Positions 32,850 through 43,062 of a DNA stretch of 64,000 bases are shown here, one piece after another. The translations under genes and the position numbers were made by a program. Within the stretch, counting starts at the first letter, position 1; every line of letters begins with the position of its first letter. The notes beneath the pieces are model-generated. The model was not told where the DNA came from. It ran no database searches and saw nothing but the letters and a program-made list of their open reading frames with translations. The DNA is from Demequina lutea (GTDB lineage Bacteria > Actinomycetota > Actinomycetes > Actinomycetales > Demequinaceae), in assembly GCF_013409005.1 (NCBI RefSeq), contig NZ_JACBZO010000001.1:1550001-1614000 (forward strand). The letters run 5' to 3'.

Positions 32850-32886
32850 CAAGGGGGCCCCGGCAGTTGATGCCAAGGCCCCCTTG
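32850..32886. terminator. bidirectional hairpin between converging genes
   Basis: A perfect 10-bp stem (CAAGGGGGCC with GGCCCCCTTG) around a 17-base loop, placed between the GATase gene and the converging DUF2231 gene. It lacks a T-run in either direction, as is common in actinobacteria. Confidence 0.7.
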
Positions 32887-32903
32887 AGCGTGTGTTCGAC
32901 CGA

Positions 32904-33398
32904 CTAGTGGAATGTGCTTTCCCACACGGCTCTGGCTCCCGCGTCTCCTACCAGCGCGATGATGGTGGTGGCGCCTACGGATGCCACGATGACCAGGGCG
33001 CCGAGCGCCCAGGTCGTTGCTCGGCTCAGTAACGCGCTCAACGCAGGCGCCTGCCCCGCTGCGGCCCGCTTTGCCTGATACCGGAACCAATACCACTGGC
33101 CCCACACCGCGGCCACCATGAAGATCATCCATGGGGGAACGGCCTGGGCGCCGTGAATATGTGCATCGATGAGTTTGGTATCCGTCACGTGCGCGTGGAG
33201 ATACTCGCCCGCCTGCATGGCGATCGCGGCGCTCGCCGCCGCGGCCAGCGTGAGGATGGGCGTCACGATCCCCAACTTGCGTCGGGCGGCGGGCCACACC
33301 GTTCCAAGAATGGCCGCGATCGACGCTGAGGGAGCCAGCATCACTACCGCGTGCACAAGGAGTGGATGCAAGGGCAACCCGTTGAAGGTCCAACTCAT
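32904..33398 (-). CDS. DUF2231-type four-span membrane protein
   Basis: A 164-residue membrane protein starting MSWTFNGLPLHPLLVHAVVM, the LHPLLVH pattern being characteristic of DUF2231. Histidines recur in HAHVTDTKLIDAHIHG, which could bind heme or metal, but function is unknown. GGGAG precedes ATG 33398; the frame is open further upstream. Confidence 0.82.
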   Translation of the reverse strand: MSWTFNGLPLHPLLVHAVVMLAPSASIAAILGTVWPAARRKLGIVTPILTLAAAASAAIAMQAGEYLHAHVTDTKLIDAHIHGAQAVPPWMIFMVAAVWGQWYWFRYQAKRAAAGQAPALSALLSRATTWALGALVIVASVGATTIIALVGDAGARAVWESTFH

Positions 33399-33581
33399 CA
33401 GTAATTCTCCCGCCGTCGGCGACTCGTGTAGCCGCGCTATGCACGATGCTGGCGGCGATTGCCCCAAGTTAACGCCAGATTTGCTGGGAGTTCACGCAGA
33501 GGCTCCCCCAGAGTTCGCCGAGTGCACTCGGAGTGTCCCGAGAGAATGCCTCAAGCAAGGCGCTTGGGTAGGCTCCTTCCC

Positions 33582-35117
33582 GTGCCCACCGATGCCGACC
33601 CCCCCGAAAACGTCGCCGGTTCGGTCGACCCCCAAGACCTTGCGACGACGCTGCGCGTGCTGGCCAGCTTGCGCGGGTTGAGCGAGGACCACGCCGACTT
33701 CATCGCGGTGCGCCAGGGCACGTCCCACATGTTCAAGGCCGTGAAGCAGGAGCGTCGGCGCGAGAAGCGCTCGGCCATCGCGGAGGCCGACAAGGAGGTC
33801 GTCGCGGCCACGGCCACCGGTGCATCCGACCGGATCGACGATGAGACCAGGGGCCTCACGCTCGAGGCACGTGCCTCGGCAGCTACCGCAGGCACTCTCC
33901 TCAAGCCGCGCGCCTGCTATATCTGCAAGCAGAAGTACAGCCTTGTCGACGCCTTCTATCACCAGTTGTGTCCCGAGTGCGCCGCCGTCAGCCACGCCAA
34001 GCGCGAGGCCCACGCCGATCTCACGGGCAAGCGCGCCCTCCTCACGGGTGGTCGCGCCAAGATAGGCATGCACATCGCCCTGCGCCTGCTGCGGGACGGA
34101 GCCCACACCACCATCACCACACGTTTCCCAAAGGACGCGGTACGTCGCTTCGCCGCGATGGACGACGCCGCGGAATGGCTGCACAGACTGCATGTGGTCG
34201 GCATCGACCTGCGCGACCCCGCTCAGGTGGTCGCGCTGGCCGATGCGGTGGGAGCCGAGGGTCCGCTCGACATCCTGATCAACAACGCCGCCCAGACAGT
34301 GCGTCGCTCCCCCGGCGCCTACGCCCCCCTCGCGGACGCCGAATCCGTCCCCATCGAGCCGAACCTCTGGCCGGAGGGGCGAGGGCCGACCGTGCTGACG
34401 TTCGGACACACGAGGGACATTCACCCTCACGCGCTGGAGGACTCGGTCAAGGCACATCCGCTTCTCGCCGCAGCCGCGCTTCCTGCCGACGGGGCCTCGG
34501 CGGCGCGTCTGAACGCGCAGACGCTCACCGACATGGCCCTCACCGCGGGCTCGTCGTCGCTCGCGCGCCTCGCCGATGGCACGGCGATCGACGCGGGCGG
34601 CCTTCTCCCGGATCTCCACCACTCGAACAGCTGGGTGCAGGCCGTGGGTGAGGTGGACGCGCTTGAAATGCTCGAGGTGCAGTTGTGCAACGAGACCGCG
34701 CCGTTCATTCTGATCAGCAAGCTGCGAGGCAGGCTCGCGGAGGCCGCCCGCGCGGGGCGCAATGGACGCGCCTACGTGGTCAACGTGTCGGCGATGGAGG
34801 GAGTCTTTGGCCGCGGCTACAAGGGCCCAGGCCACCCGCACACGAACATGGCGAAGGCCGCGGTCAACATGCTCACGCGCACGAGCGCGCGCGAGATGTT
34901 TGAGACCGACCGCATCCTCATGACGAGCGTCGACACGGGCTGGATCACCGACGAGAGGCCGCACCCCACCAAGGTCCGCCTCGCCGAAGAGGGCTTCCAC
35001 GCGCCCCTCGACCTAGTGGACGGCGCGGCGCGCGTCTACGACCCCATCGTTCGTGGCGAGGCTGGCGAGGACCTGTTCGGGGTCTTCCTCAAGGACTACA
35101 AGCCCTCCGGCTGGTAG
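33582..35117 (+). CDS. SDR oxidoreductase with N-terminal zinc-ribbon module
   Basis: About 511 residues. A helical charged N-terminal region is followed by a four-cysteine module (CYICKQKYS and LCPECA, about residues 106-129), then a Rossmann SDR domain with GGRAKIGMHIALRLLRDGA as cofactor loop, NNAA and a C-terminal part with MAKAAVNML replacing the usual YxxxK pattern. The tyrosine is not obvious, so catalysis may be altered. The start is GTG 33582; ATG 33546 is possible. Confidence 0.82.
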   Translation: MPTDADPPENVAGSVDPQDLATTLRVLASLRGLSEDHADFIAVRQGTSHMFKAVKQERRREKRSAIAEADKEVVAATATGASDRIDDETRGLTLEARASAATAGTLLKPRACYICKQKYSLVDAFYHQLCPECAAVSHAKREAHADLTGKRALLTGGRAKIGMHIALRLLRDGAHTTITTRFPKDAVRRFAAMDDAAEWLHRLHVVGIDLRDPAQVVALADAVGAEGPLDILINNAAQTVRRSPGAYAPLADAESVPIEPNLWPEGRGPTVLTFGHTRDIHPHALEDSVKAHPLLAAAALPADGASAARLNAQTLTDMALTAGSSSLARLADGTAIDAGGLLPDLHHSNSWVQAVGEVDALEMLEVQLCNETAPFILISKLRGRLAEAARAGRNGRAYVVNVSAMEGVFGRGYKGPGHPHTNMAKAAVNMLTRTSAREMFETDRILMTSVDTGWITDERPHPTKVRLAEEGFHAPLDLVDGAARVYDPIVRGEAGEDLFGVFLKDYKPSGW

Positions 35118-35164
35118 GGCTAGCGCTGTAGCGCGGCAATCTCCCAGGCATCACCGGACCTAGC

Positions 35165-36109
35165 ATGGACGTCATGAGCATTGCCGCGAGTTCGACCACC
35201 AGCAATCCACTCGTGCGGGTTGAACACTTCGGAATGAGCTTCGGTCGCACGGAGGTCATCCAGGACCTGTCCTTTGAGATCAGGCGCGGAGAGACCTTCG
35301 GCTTTCTCGGCAGCAACGGCTCGGGCAAGACGACCACTATTCGGGCGCTGCTCGGCATCTACCAGCCAACTCGCGGGCTGCTGCACATCGACGGACGGGA
35401 ATTTAGCCCGGATAACGGGGATCGGCTCGGGTACCTGCCGGAAGAGCGCGGCCTGTATCAGAAGGAGTCCGTCGTCGATGTGATGATGTACTTCGGCAGG
35501 CTGAAGGGCCTCGGGCACGCTGCCTCCAGGAAGTGGTCGCTGGACTACCTCGAACGTGTGGGAATTGCCGACAAGGCGGCTGCTCGCATCGACAAGTTGT
35601 CGCAGGGCCAGCAGCAAAAGGTCCAGCTGGGCGTCACAATCATGAATGGCCCCGAGCTTCTCATCCTCGACGAGCCGACCAAGGGCTTCGACCCCGTCAA
35701 CAGGAGACTGCTGATGGAAATCATCGAGGACCAGAAGCGCGCCGGGGCGACCGTCATGATGGTGACCCACCAGATGGAGGAGGTCGAGCGGCTGTGTGAC
35801 CGCATCCTGCTCCTCAAGGGCGGCAAGGCGCGCGCGTACGGCACTGTCGATGAGGTGAGGGCCGAGTTCGGCGGCACGCGTATCCATATCGACACCGATG
35901 GGACGGTCCCCACTTCCGATGCCTACCGCATCGTCGCCACGTCGCCGGGTCGCACCGAGCTAGAGGTCGGCAACGACGTCGACACCTCGACCATCCTCTC
36001 CTCCCTGGTATCTGCCGGGATCGCGGTGCGGAGCTTCACGCCAACGCTGAAGTCCTTGGACGACATCTTCATCGAAATTTACGGCGCCGACGCGACGGGA
36101 GTCGAGTGA
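35165..36109 (+). CDS. ABC exporter ATP-binding protein, NatA-like
   Basis: A 314-residue ABC ATPase with Walker A (GSNGSGKTT), signature LSQGQQQKV, Walker B LLILDEP and switch His in VTHQ. A C-terminal extension (from about 225) is typical of NatA and drug-exporter ATPases. It overlaps the permease gene by four bases. The exported substrate is unknown; sodium or peptide-like compounds are typical. Confidence 0.93.
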   Translation: MDVMSIAASSTTSNPLVRVEHFGMSFGRTEVIQDLSFEIRRGETFGFLGSNGSGKTTTIRALLGIYQPTRGLLHIDGREFSPDNGDRLGYLPEERGLYQKESVVDVMMYFGRLKGLGHAASRKWSLDYLERVGIADKAAARIDKLSQGQQQKVQLGVTIMNGPELLILDEPTKGFDPVNRRLLMEIIEDQKRAGATVMMVTHQMEEVERLCDRILLLKGGKARAYGTVDEVRAEFGGTRIHIDTDGTVPTSDAYRIVATSPGRTELEVGNDVDTSTILSSLVSAGIAVRSFTPTLKSLDDIFIEIYGADATGVE

Positions 36110-37338
36110 TGATGCGCAGGCATGCTCTCCGCGAGGTCGTTGGCTTTGAGGTGCGACGAACGCTTTCCAAGAAGCGGTTCTGGCTCGCCACTCTGCTCGT
36201 TCCCGGGCTCTTGGTGGTCATCTTCGCCATCTCGTTCCTCTCGGGGACTTCCTCCAACGCCGCGACTCAAGCGCAATCGAGTTCGCGCTTCACGTTCGAG
36301 TACGTCGACGAGTCAAACCTCATCGATCCGGCTTTGGCGAAGGCGGCCGAGGGCACAGTCGTCAGCAGTGCCGACCAGGGCCTGGCGGATGTGAAGTCGG
36401 GCTCGGTGACCGCGTTCTTCGTGTACCCGAAGGACCCCAGCAAGCAGCCCATTGAGGTCTATGGCGTCAATGACGGCGTCTTCGGAAACGGCAAGTATTC
36501 GACAGCGGCCATCAACCTTCTGAAGGCCAGCGCAACCCAAAAGATCGGCTCACCGGAATTGAGTGCGATTGTTCAGGGCGCCGCAACGACCCACAGCACG
36601 ACGTTCGAGAACGGTCGCGTCGCAGGGGGGATCGAGTCGGTGATTCCGCCGATGCTCTACCTGGTCTTGCTGTACATCGTGATCATCCTGATGGGCAATC
36701 AGATGCTGTCGGCAACCGTCGAGGAGAAGGAGAACAGGGTCACGGAAATGATCCTCACCACGATCAGGGCAAAGACCCTCCTCGTCGGCAAGGTGGTCTC
36801 GCTCTTCGTCATCGGCTTCGTGCAGATGGTCGCTTTCGCAATCCCTGTGGGAATTGCTTACATGGCCTTCCGAGACAAGCTGAGCATCCCCAACGTCGAC
36901 CTGTCGACACTTCAATTTCAGGCGGGCCCGATGATCATCGGGGCGCTGCTCCTCGTGGGCAGCTTTGCCCTCTTCACCGCGACGCTTGTGGCCATCGGTG
37001 CGGCGATGCCGACGGTCAAGGACGCGGCCCCGTTCTTCGCCGGCATGGTGATTACGCTCTTCCTTCCCATCTATGCGGTGTCCCTTATCGTGACGTCGCC
37101 ACAGGCACCAATCGTGCAGGCGTTCACGTTCTTCCCGTATACCGCACCGGTCACCGCCCTGGTACGCAACGCATTGGGCTCCCTGCCGCTATGGGTCGCG
37201 ATCATCGACATCGTGGTGCTTTACGGGCTCTCCGCGGTCGTACTACAGATCGCCGTGCGGATCTTCAAGTACGGCTCCATCGAATACGGCAAGAAGGTCT
37301 CCCTCAAGGGCGCGCTGGCGCTGCGCGAGAACCGCTAG
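36106..37338 (+). CDS. ABC exporter permease, NatB-like
   Basis: A 410-residue permease with one N-terminal span, a large extracellular domain (about 45-175) and five to six C-terminal spans. EEKENRVTEMILTTIRAKTLLVGK is the coupling-helix region conserved in NatB/ABC-2 permeases. The gene begins GTGATGATG, so three starts are possible, and overlaps the ATPase. The stop is followed in the same frame by a glutathione-peroxidase remnant. Confidence 0.92.
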   Translation: MMMRRHALREVVGFEVRRTLSKKRFWLATLLVPGLLVVIFAISFLSGTSSNAATQAQSSSRFTFEYVDESNLIDPALAKAAEGTVVSSADQGLADVKSGSVTAFFVYPKDPSKQPIEVYGVNDGVFGNGKYSTAAINLLKASATQKIGSPELSAIVQGAATTHSTTFENGRVAGGIESVIPPMLYLVLLYIVIILMGNQMLSATVEEKENRVTEMILTTIRAKTLLVGKVVSLFVIGFVQMVAFAIPVGIAYMAFRDKLSIPNVDLSTLQFQAGPMIIGALLLVGSFALFTATLVAIGAAMPTVKDAAPFFAGMVITLFLPIYAVSLIVTSPQAPIVQAFTFFPYTAPVTALVRNALGSLPLWVAIIDIVVLYGLSAVVLQIAVRIFKYGSIEYGKKVSLKGALALRENR

Positions 37339-37545
37339 GGCCCGCCCCACCACGGGCCCTCGCTGTACAAGGTGCTCACGTCGTTCCCTTGCGAAAACGG
37401 CAAGACAGGGCGCATCAAGTGGAGCTTCGAGAAGTTTGTGGTGCCGCCGGACGGAAAGGTCTCCCGATTCCAGCCGACCGTCAAGCCCGATGACTCCGCG
37501 ATCATCGCAGCTACCGAGGGTGCACTCGCCGCACGGGAGGCGTGA
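37339..37545 (+). pseudogene. 3' remnant of a glutathione peroxidase gene
   Basis: Directly after the permease stop the frame reads SLYKVLTSFPCENGKTGRIK then WSFEKFVVPPDGKVSRFQPT, the C-terminal signature of glutathione peroxidases (KWNFxKFLVDxxGxxxxRFxPT). The N-terminal half with the catalytic cysteine is missing, and no upstream start with a ribosome site exists. It stops at TGA 37543-37545. It is a decayed gene fragment, presumably left by a deletion next to the ABC operon. Confidence 0.75.
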
Positions 37546-37623
37546 CCGCACGCCCACCGCATAAATCGGCGGCGATCCGGATAGGGTCTGCGTTAAGAAT
37601 CGGCATCACCTTTGGGGGACCAG

Positions 37624-38178
37624 ATGTTGCGACGCGGACTTGCGCTCTTGCCCGTTTCGGCGCCTCGGGCGGCGATCGCCGCGTTGTGCGTGATCCTCGC
37701 GGTCGCGGGGTGCGATGGGCCTCCACCCGGTGCGAAGGAGACAGTGCAGCGGCTGGCCGCGCTCGATATCGTGACGTCCCCGCCGCCGCAAGGGGTGCGG
37801 GTCGCTTATGCCGAGGACTTGGGCAGCGACAGCTCCATTACCGCCCGGGACCCGAGCATCACCGTCGTGTACGCGACAACCGCTTCGATCGACGATGTGC
37901 GGAATTTCTACCTCTCCGCCTTTCCGGAGTACGCCATCGGGGAGGGTTGCTGCGCACCCCGCGGAGAGGCCTTCCTCTCGAGCGTCACTACCGGCGACGC
38001 GTACGTCGACATTACGATCAGCCCCGGCGCACCGCACTACAAGGGCTACAGCACTCCGTCGCCCAGCCCAGCACCGGAGGGCGCCAACCTGTACGTCGCC
38101 GTGGACGTGAGCCCCCGCGTCGCCCGGGATTGGCAGACCGATCCGCGCAAACCCACCACAAGTCAATCTGCACCTTGA
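37624..38178 (+). CDS. putative lipoprotein
   Basis: A 184-residue protein with a lipoprotein signal peptide: a basic N-terminus (MLRRGLALLP), a hydrophobic core and a lipobox LAVAGC ending near residue 31. The mature part is predicted beta-rich with CC in GEGCCAPRG and no known family. GGGGGA precedes ATG 37624. Its 3' end runs into an alcohol-dehydrogenase fragment on the other strand, so the C-terminus may have been altered by rearrangement. Confidence 0.72.
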   Translation: MLRRGLALLPVSAPRAAIAALCVILAVAGCDGPPPGAKETVQRLAALDIVTSPPPQGVRVAYAEDLGSDSSITARDPSITVVYATTASIDDVRNFYLSAFPEYAIGEGCCAPRGEAFLSSVTTGDAYVDITISPGAPHYKGYSTPSPSPAPEGANLYVAVDVSPRVARDWQTDPRKPTTSQSAP

Positions 38179-38212
38179 GCGCGTCGTGCTCGGCGGCGTC
38201 GCCAAAGGCGTC
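38165..38212 (-). pseudogene. C-terminal remnant of a zinc alcohol dehydrogenase
   Basis: Sixteen minus-strand codons read DAFGDAAEHDALKVQI, matching the C-terminal YDVFGNAAGNDALKVLI of the complete dehydrogenase at 41804-42856. No other part of such a gene is nearby. It looks like a decayed duplicate or recombination footprint. Confidence 0.65.
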
Positions 38213-38306
38213 CCAAGGCAAGAGCCTCTTGACGACGACGGGAACGTCCGGGCCCTCAGGGTGCCATTCCTTTGACGGCACACCCGTTTGAGGAGGGTGA
38301 CTCCCC

Positions 38307-39320
<1,014 letters not shown>

Positions 39321-39464
39321 TCACCGCTAAGTCGCCCGCGCACGCCCCGCGCGACAAGTCCCCGGCCCACCGGCGCAGCACCGCTGCTAGCGTGGAGTAG
39401 CTACGTCTGTAGCACGGGCGCATGCGGCCTCGTCGCACGAGCCCAGCAGGCAAAGGAGTGGCTC

Positions 39465-39791
39465 ATGAGCCGCAAGAATTTCGGGGTCCTCGGTGGCCTA
39501 CTGATTGCATTCGCAGTGCTCCTCACAGGAACTGGTCTCAACTTCGCGACCGATTCCCTCAAGGACACCACTTCGCTCGTGCTGTTGGTCGTAGGCCTAG
39601 GAGTGGCCCTCTTGCTGATCATCGGCAATCGGGTCTATGCCTCGTACTGTGCCATTGCCGCATCGACCATCACCGTGATCATGGTTGTCGACATGCTTCG
39701 CGGGTCCGGCTTCGATCTCTCGGTCAAGCTCGTCGTGCTTGTCGTTGGCGTCGTTCTGGCGCTGTACTCCACACTCGGAAGCAAAAAGTAG
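39465..39791 (+). CDS. small three-span membrane protein (108 aa)
   Basis: Starts MSRKNFGVLGGLLIAFAVLL and has three to four hydrophobic segments. AAGGAG lies upstream of ATG 39465. No family is recognised. It is isolated between the aldo/keto reductase promoter and the DEAD-box gene. Confidence 0.75.
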   Translation: MSRKNFGVLGGLLIAFAVLLTGTGLNFATDSLKDTTSLVLLVVGLGVALLLIIGNRVYASYCAIAASTITVIMVVDMLRGSGFDLSVKLVVLVVGVVLALYSTLGSKK

Positions 39792-39916
39792 GCGCATTTG
39801 ATCGTGACTGGTGGGCGACGGGGAAACTCGTCGTCCACTTGGCGCCGGGGGCGCTGAACTCACCGCCCGGGACGCTTGAGGGAGCCGCCGCCGCGCCGAC
39901 GCACTACCGTTAGGGT

Positions 39917-41722
39917 ATGCCTTCCGATAATTCCGCCGACGCTAATACGGCCGTCGAGTCCCACCACGACCTCACGTTTGCCGAACTCGGATTGGGTGAA
40001 GCAGTTCTCAAGGCCCTTCGCGCGGCCGGATACGAGACGCCATCCGCGATTCAGGCGGCCACGATTCCCCACCTCCTTGCTGGGCGCGACGTCGTCGGCC
40101 TCGCGCAGACGGGCACCGGAAAGACCGCCGCCTTTGCGCTCCCGATCCTCGAACACCTCGACCGCGCTCAGAAGAACCCTCAAGCCCTCGTTCTCCTGCC
40201 CACTCGCGAGCTGGCCCTGCAGGTGTGCGAGTCATTCGAGAAGTACGCGGGTCACAGCGCGGGCGTACACGTGCTCCCCATCTATGGCGGTCAGGGCTAC
40301 GGGCAGCAACTGTCGGCGTTGCGCCGCGGCGTCCACATCGTGGTCGGCACACCCGGCCGCATCATGGACCACCTTGAAAAGGGCACCCTGGACCTCTCCG
40401 AGTTGAAGTACCTGGTGCTCGACGAGGCCGATGAAATGCTCAAGATGGGCTTCGCCGAGGACGTCGAGATCATCCTCGCCAAAACGCCCGAAACCAAGCA
40501 GGTTGCTCTCTTCTCCGCCACGATGCCCCAGCAGATTCGCAGGCTCTCCGCGAAGTACCTCCACGACGCTCAAGAGGTCACCGTCAAGGAGAAGACGACC
40601 ACCTCGGAGAACCTCACGCAGCGCTACCTCGTGGTCTCTTATCCCCAGAAGGTCGACGCTCTCACCCGCATCCTCGAGGTCGAGAACTTCGAGGGGATGA
40701 TCGTGTTCACGCGCACCAGAAACGAGACCGAGACGCTCGCCGAGAAGCTCCGTGCCAGGGGCTATGCGGCGGCGGCGATCAGCGGCGACGTGGTGCAGGC
40801 CCAGCGTGAGCGCACCATCAAGCAGCTCAAGGATGGCAAACTCGACATTCTGGTCGCGACCGATGTTGCCGCCCGCGGGCTCGACGTCGACCGCATCAGC
40901 CACGTCGTGAACTTCGACATCCCCATCGACACGGAGTCATACGTGCACCGCGTCGGCCGCACGGGCCGCGCGGGTCGCACGGGCGATGCCATCAGCTTTG
41001 TCACGCCGCGCGAGCGCCGCATGCTCACCTCGATCGAGCGTGCGACGAGGCAGCCGCTGACGCAGATGTTCCTGCCCAGCGTCGACGACGTCAACGCCAC
41101 CCGCCTCGCACGCTTCGATGATCGCATCACGATGGCGCTCGCTCAGGGCGATCGGATCCAGGCGTTCCGCGACATCGTCGGCCACTACGTGGCAAACCAC
41201 GACGTTCCCGAGGGCGACGTGGCCGCGGCCCTCGCCGTCGTCGCCCAAGGCGACACTCCCCTGCTGCTCGACCCCGCCGAGGAGGCCCGTGCGCCGCAGT
41301 TCGTGCGGGAGGAGCGCCCGCTGCACGGCGTGCGTCAGGATGGTCCCAAGGCTGAGCGCTACCGCCGCGACTCTGCGGGACCGACCGCCACCTACCGCAT
41401 CGCCGTGGGCAAGCGCCACAAGGTCGAGCCGCGCCAGATCGTCGGCGCCATCGCCAATGAGGGCGGCCTGAGCCGTGGTGACTTCGGAGCGATCAAGATC
41501 CACCCCAACTTCTCTCTTGTAGACCTCCCCGCGAACCTGCCGGGCGATGTGCTTGGCAAGCTCGCTCGCACGCGCATCAGCGGCGTGCTCATTGACATCA
41601 AGCTCGACGGTGGCACCTCGTCGAGCTATGGGGACGGGCGTCCGCCCCGCCACGACCACGCGCCCAAGGGGGATCGGCCCCGTTATGGGGATGGCCAGGG
41701 TCGCAAGCCGCGTCACTCGTAG
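39917..41722 (+). CDS. DEAD-box RNA helicase with DbpA-type RNA-binding domain
   Basis: A 601-residue helicase: Q motif and GTGKT (66-70), DEAD (LVLDEADEML, about 170), SAT (ATMP), and HRVGRTGRAGR. A C-terminal DbpA/CsdA RNA-binding domain (YRIAVGKRHKVEPRQIVGAI) and a basic, glycine-rich tail follow. This is the DeaD/CsdA architecture for ribosome assembly and cold-stress RNA remodelling. Confidence 0.95.
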   Translation: MPSDNSADANTAVESHHDLTFAELGLGEAVLKALRAAGYETPSAIQAATIPHLLAGRDVVGLAQTGTGKTAAFALPILEHLDRAQKNPQALVLLPTRELALQVCESFEKYAGHSAGVHVLPIYGGQGYGQQLSALRRGVHIVVGTPGRIMDHLEKGTLDLSELKYLVLDEADEMLKMGFAEDVEIILAKTPETKQVALFSATMPQQIRRLSAKYLHDAQEVTVKEKTTTSENLTQRYLVVSYPQKVDALTRILEVENFEGMIVFTRTRNETETLAEKLRARGYAAAAISGDVVQAQRERTIKQLKDGKLDILVATDVAARGLDVDRISHVVNFDIPIDTESYVHRVGRTGRAGRTGDAISFVTPRERRMLTSIERATRQPLTQMFLPSVDDVNATRLARFDDRITMALAQGDRIQAFRDIVGHYVANHDVPEGDVAAALAVVAQGDTPLLLDPAEEARAPQFVREERPLHGVRQDGPKAERYRRDSAGPTATYRIAVGKRHKVEPRQIVGAIANEGGLSRGDFGAIKIHPNFSLVDLPANLPGDVLGKLARTRISGVLIDIKLDGGTSSSYGDGRPPRHDHAPKGDRPRYGDGQGRKPRHS

Positions 41723-41803
41723 GCGCTCCTGACGGGAGTCCGCGACCTCGGGCGATTGCCCCAGGGTGCGTTGTTCCCTAGGGATGCCCTTCCCTGTGCG
41801 CCT

Positions 41804-42856
41804 CTAGTGAATGAGCACCTTGAGCGCGTCGTTCCCTGCCGCGTTGCCGAAGACGTCGTACGCCTTAAGCATCTCGTCGAACGTGAACTCGTGGGTAACG
41901 AACTTCTTGGCCGGGAGCTTGTGCTCGGCGACGAGCTTGAGCAGCATGCCCAGGGTGTTCGTGTTGACGAGCCCCATCGAGATGCCGATGTTGCGGATCC
42001 AGAGTTCGTTGAGTTTCAGTTCCACGGGCTTGCCGTGCACGCCGATGTTGGCGACGTGACCTCCGGGGCGCACAACTTCTGTCGCCATGGTGAACGTCAG
42101 CGGAATTCCCACGGCCTCGATTGCGACATCCACGCCCTGGCCGTCGGTCAGCGCAAGGACCTGCTTCTTCCAGTCCTTGTCTCCGGAGTTGACGGTGTCC
42201 GTCGCTCCGAAGCCCGCCGCGCGCTTGAGCCGGGCAGAATCGAGGTCCACCGCGATGATCTTCGAAGGTCCGTATAGCCGCGCAGTCATGACGGCCGCGA
42301 GACCAACAGGCCCCGAGCCGATCACAGCGACCACGTCACCCGGCTTCACCTGTCCGTATTGCACGCCGATCTCGAAGCCTGTCGGCAGGATGTCCGAAAG
42401 CAGGATGCCCTCCGCGTCGGTCATGCCCTTGGGCAACTTGTACACGGAGTTTTCGGCGAAGGGCACGCGCACATACTCCGCCTGCGTCCCGTCGATCATG
42501 TAGCCGAGGATCCAGCCGATGCCGGCGATTCCCTCCGGGTCGAGGCAGTGGCTGTAGAGGCCCTGGCGGCAATTCGCGCACTTCCCGCAAGAGCTGACGC
42601 ACGAGAGGATCACGCGGTCGCCGACGGCCAGTTGGGTGATACCCTCCCCCACCTCCGTGATCTCTCCGATGCCCTCGTGGCCAAGGATCCGGCCCACCTC
42701 AACCTCGGGCACGTCGCCCTTGAGGATGTGGAGGTCGGTGCCGCAGATGGTTGTGGCGATCATCTTGACGACGACGTCGGTGGGGCTGGTGATGACCGGC
42801 CTTGGGACGTCTTTCCAGGCCTTCTTGCCGGGTCCCTCGTAGACGAGGGCCTTCAT
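41804..42856 (-). CDS. zinc-dependent alcohol dehydrogenase
   Basis: A medium-chain dehydrogenase of about 350 residues. The catalytic zinc site is CGTDLH and GHEGIGEI; structural zinc cysteines are in CVSSCGKCANCRQGLYSHC; the NAD(P) loop is VAVIGSGPVGLAA. ATG 42856 gives the usual family N-terminus MKALVYEGPG; ATG 42916 and TTG 42943 would add 20-29 residues. No strong ribosome site distinguishes them. Closest in type to formaldehyde/threonine-type dehydrogenases. Confidence 0.92.
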   Translation of the reverse strand: MKALVYEGPGKKAWKDVPRPVITSPTDVVVKMIATTICGTDLHILKGDVPEVEVGRILGHEGIGEITEVGEGITQLAVGDRVILSCVSSCGKCANCRQGLYSHCLDPEGIAGIGWILGYMIDGTQAEYVRVPFAENSVYKLPKGMTDAEGILLSDILPTGFEIGVQYGQVKPGDVVAVIGSGPVGLAAVMTARLYGPSKIIAVDLDSARLKRAAGFGATDTVNSGDKDWKKQVLALTDGQGVDVAIEAVGIPLTFTMATEVVRPGGHVANIGVHGKPVELKLNELWIRNIGISMGLVNTNTLGMLLKLVAEHKLPAKKFVTHEFTFDEMLKAYDVFGNAAGNDALKVLIH

Positions 42857-42991
42857 GTTTGTCGCGTCGGGCGCTTCGTTGCTGCGGCCGAGCGGTGCTC
42901 CAGGTGCGATGGTCATGACGCTGACCGATCTGGTCGTCTTCAACGACCTGCTCTCTTGAGCGAGAACCCAGGCGGGAAGTCGGAGGGGTCC

Positions 42992-43008
42992 GGGCGCTTA
43001 GGGCGCCC
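42992..43008. terminator. hairpin downstream of nrdG
   Basis: A 6-bp GC stem (GGGCGC with GCGCCC) around TTAGG, 55 bases beyond the nrdG stop. It sits between the nrdDG operon and the alcohol dehydrogenase start and has a short T-rich tail only on the plus strand. Confidence 0.5.
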
Positions 43009-43062
43009 TTACTTCACCGTACGCCTGTTTGGTTCGACGGGCCGCGCGCGCCTCGGTTTGGC

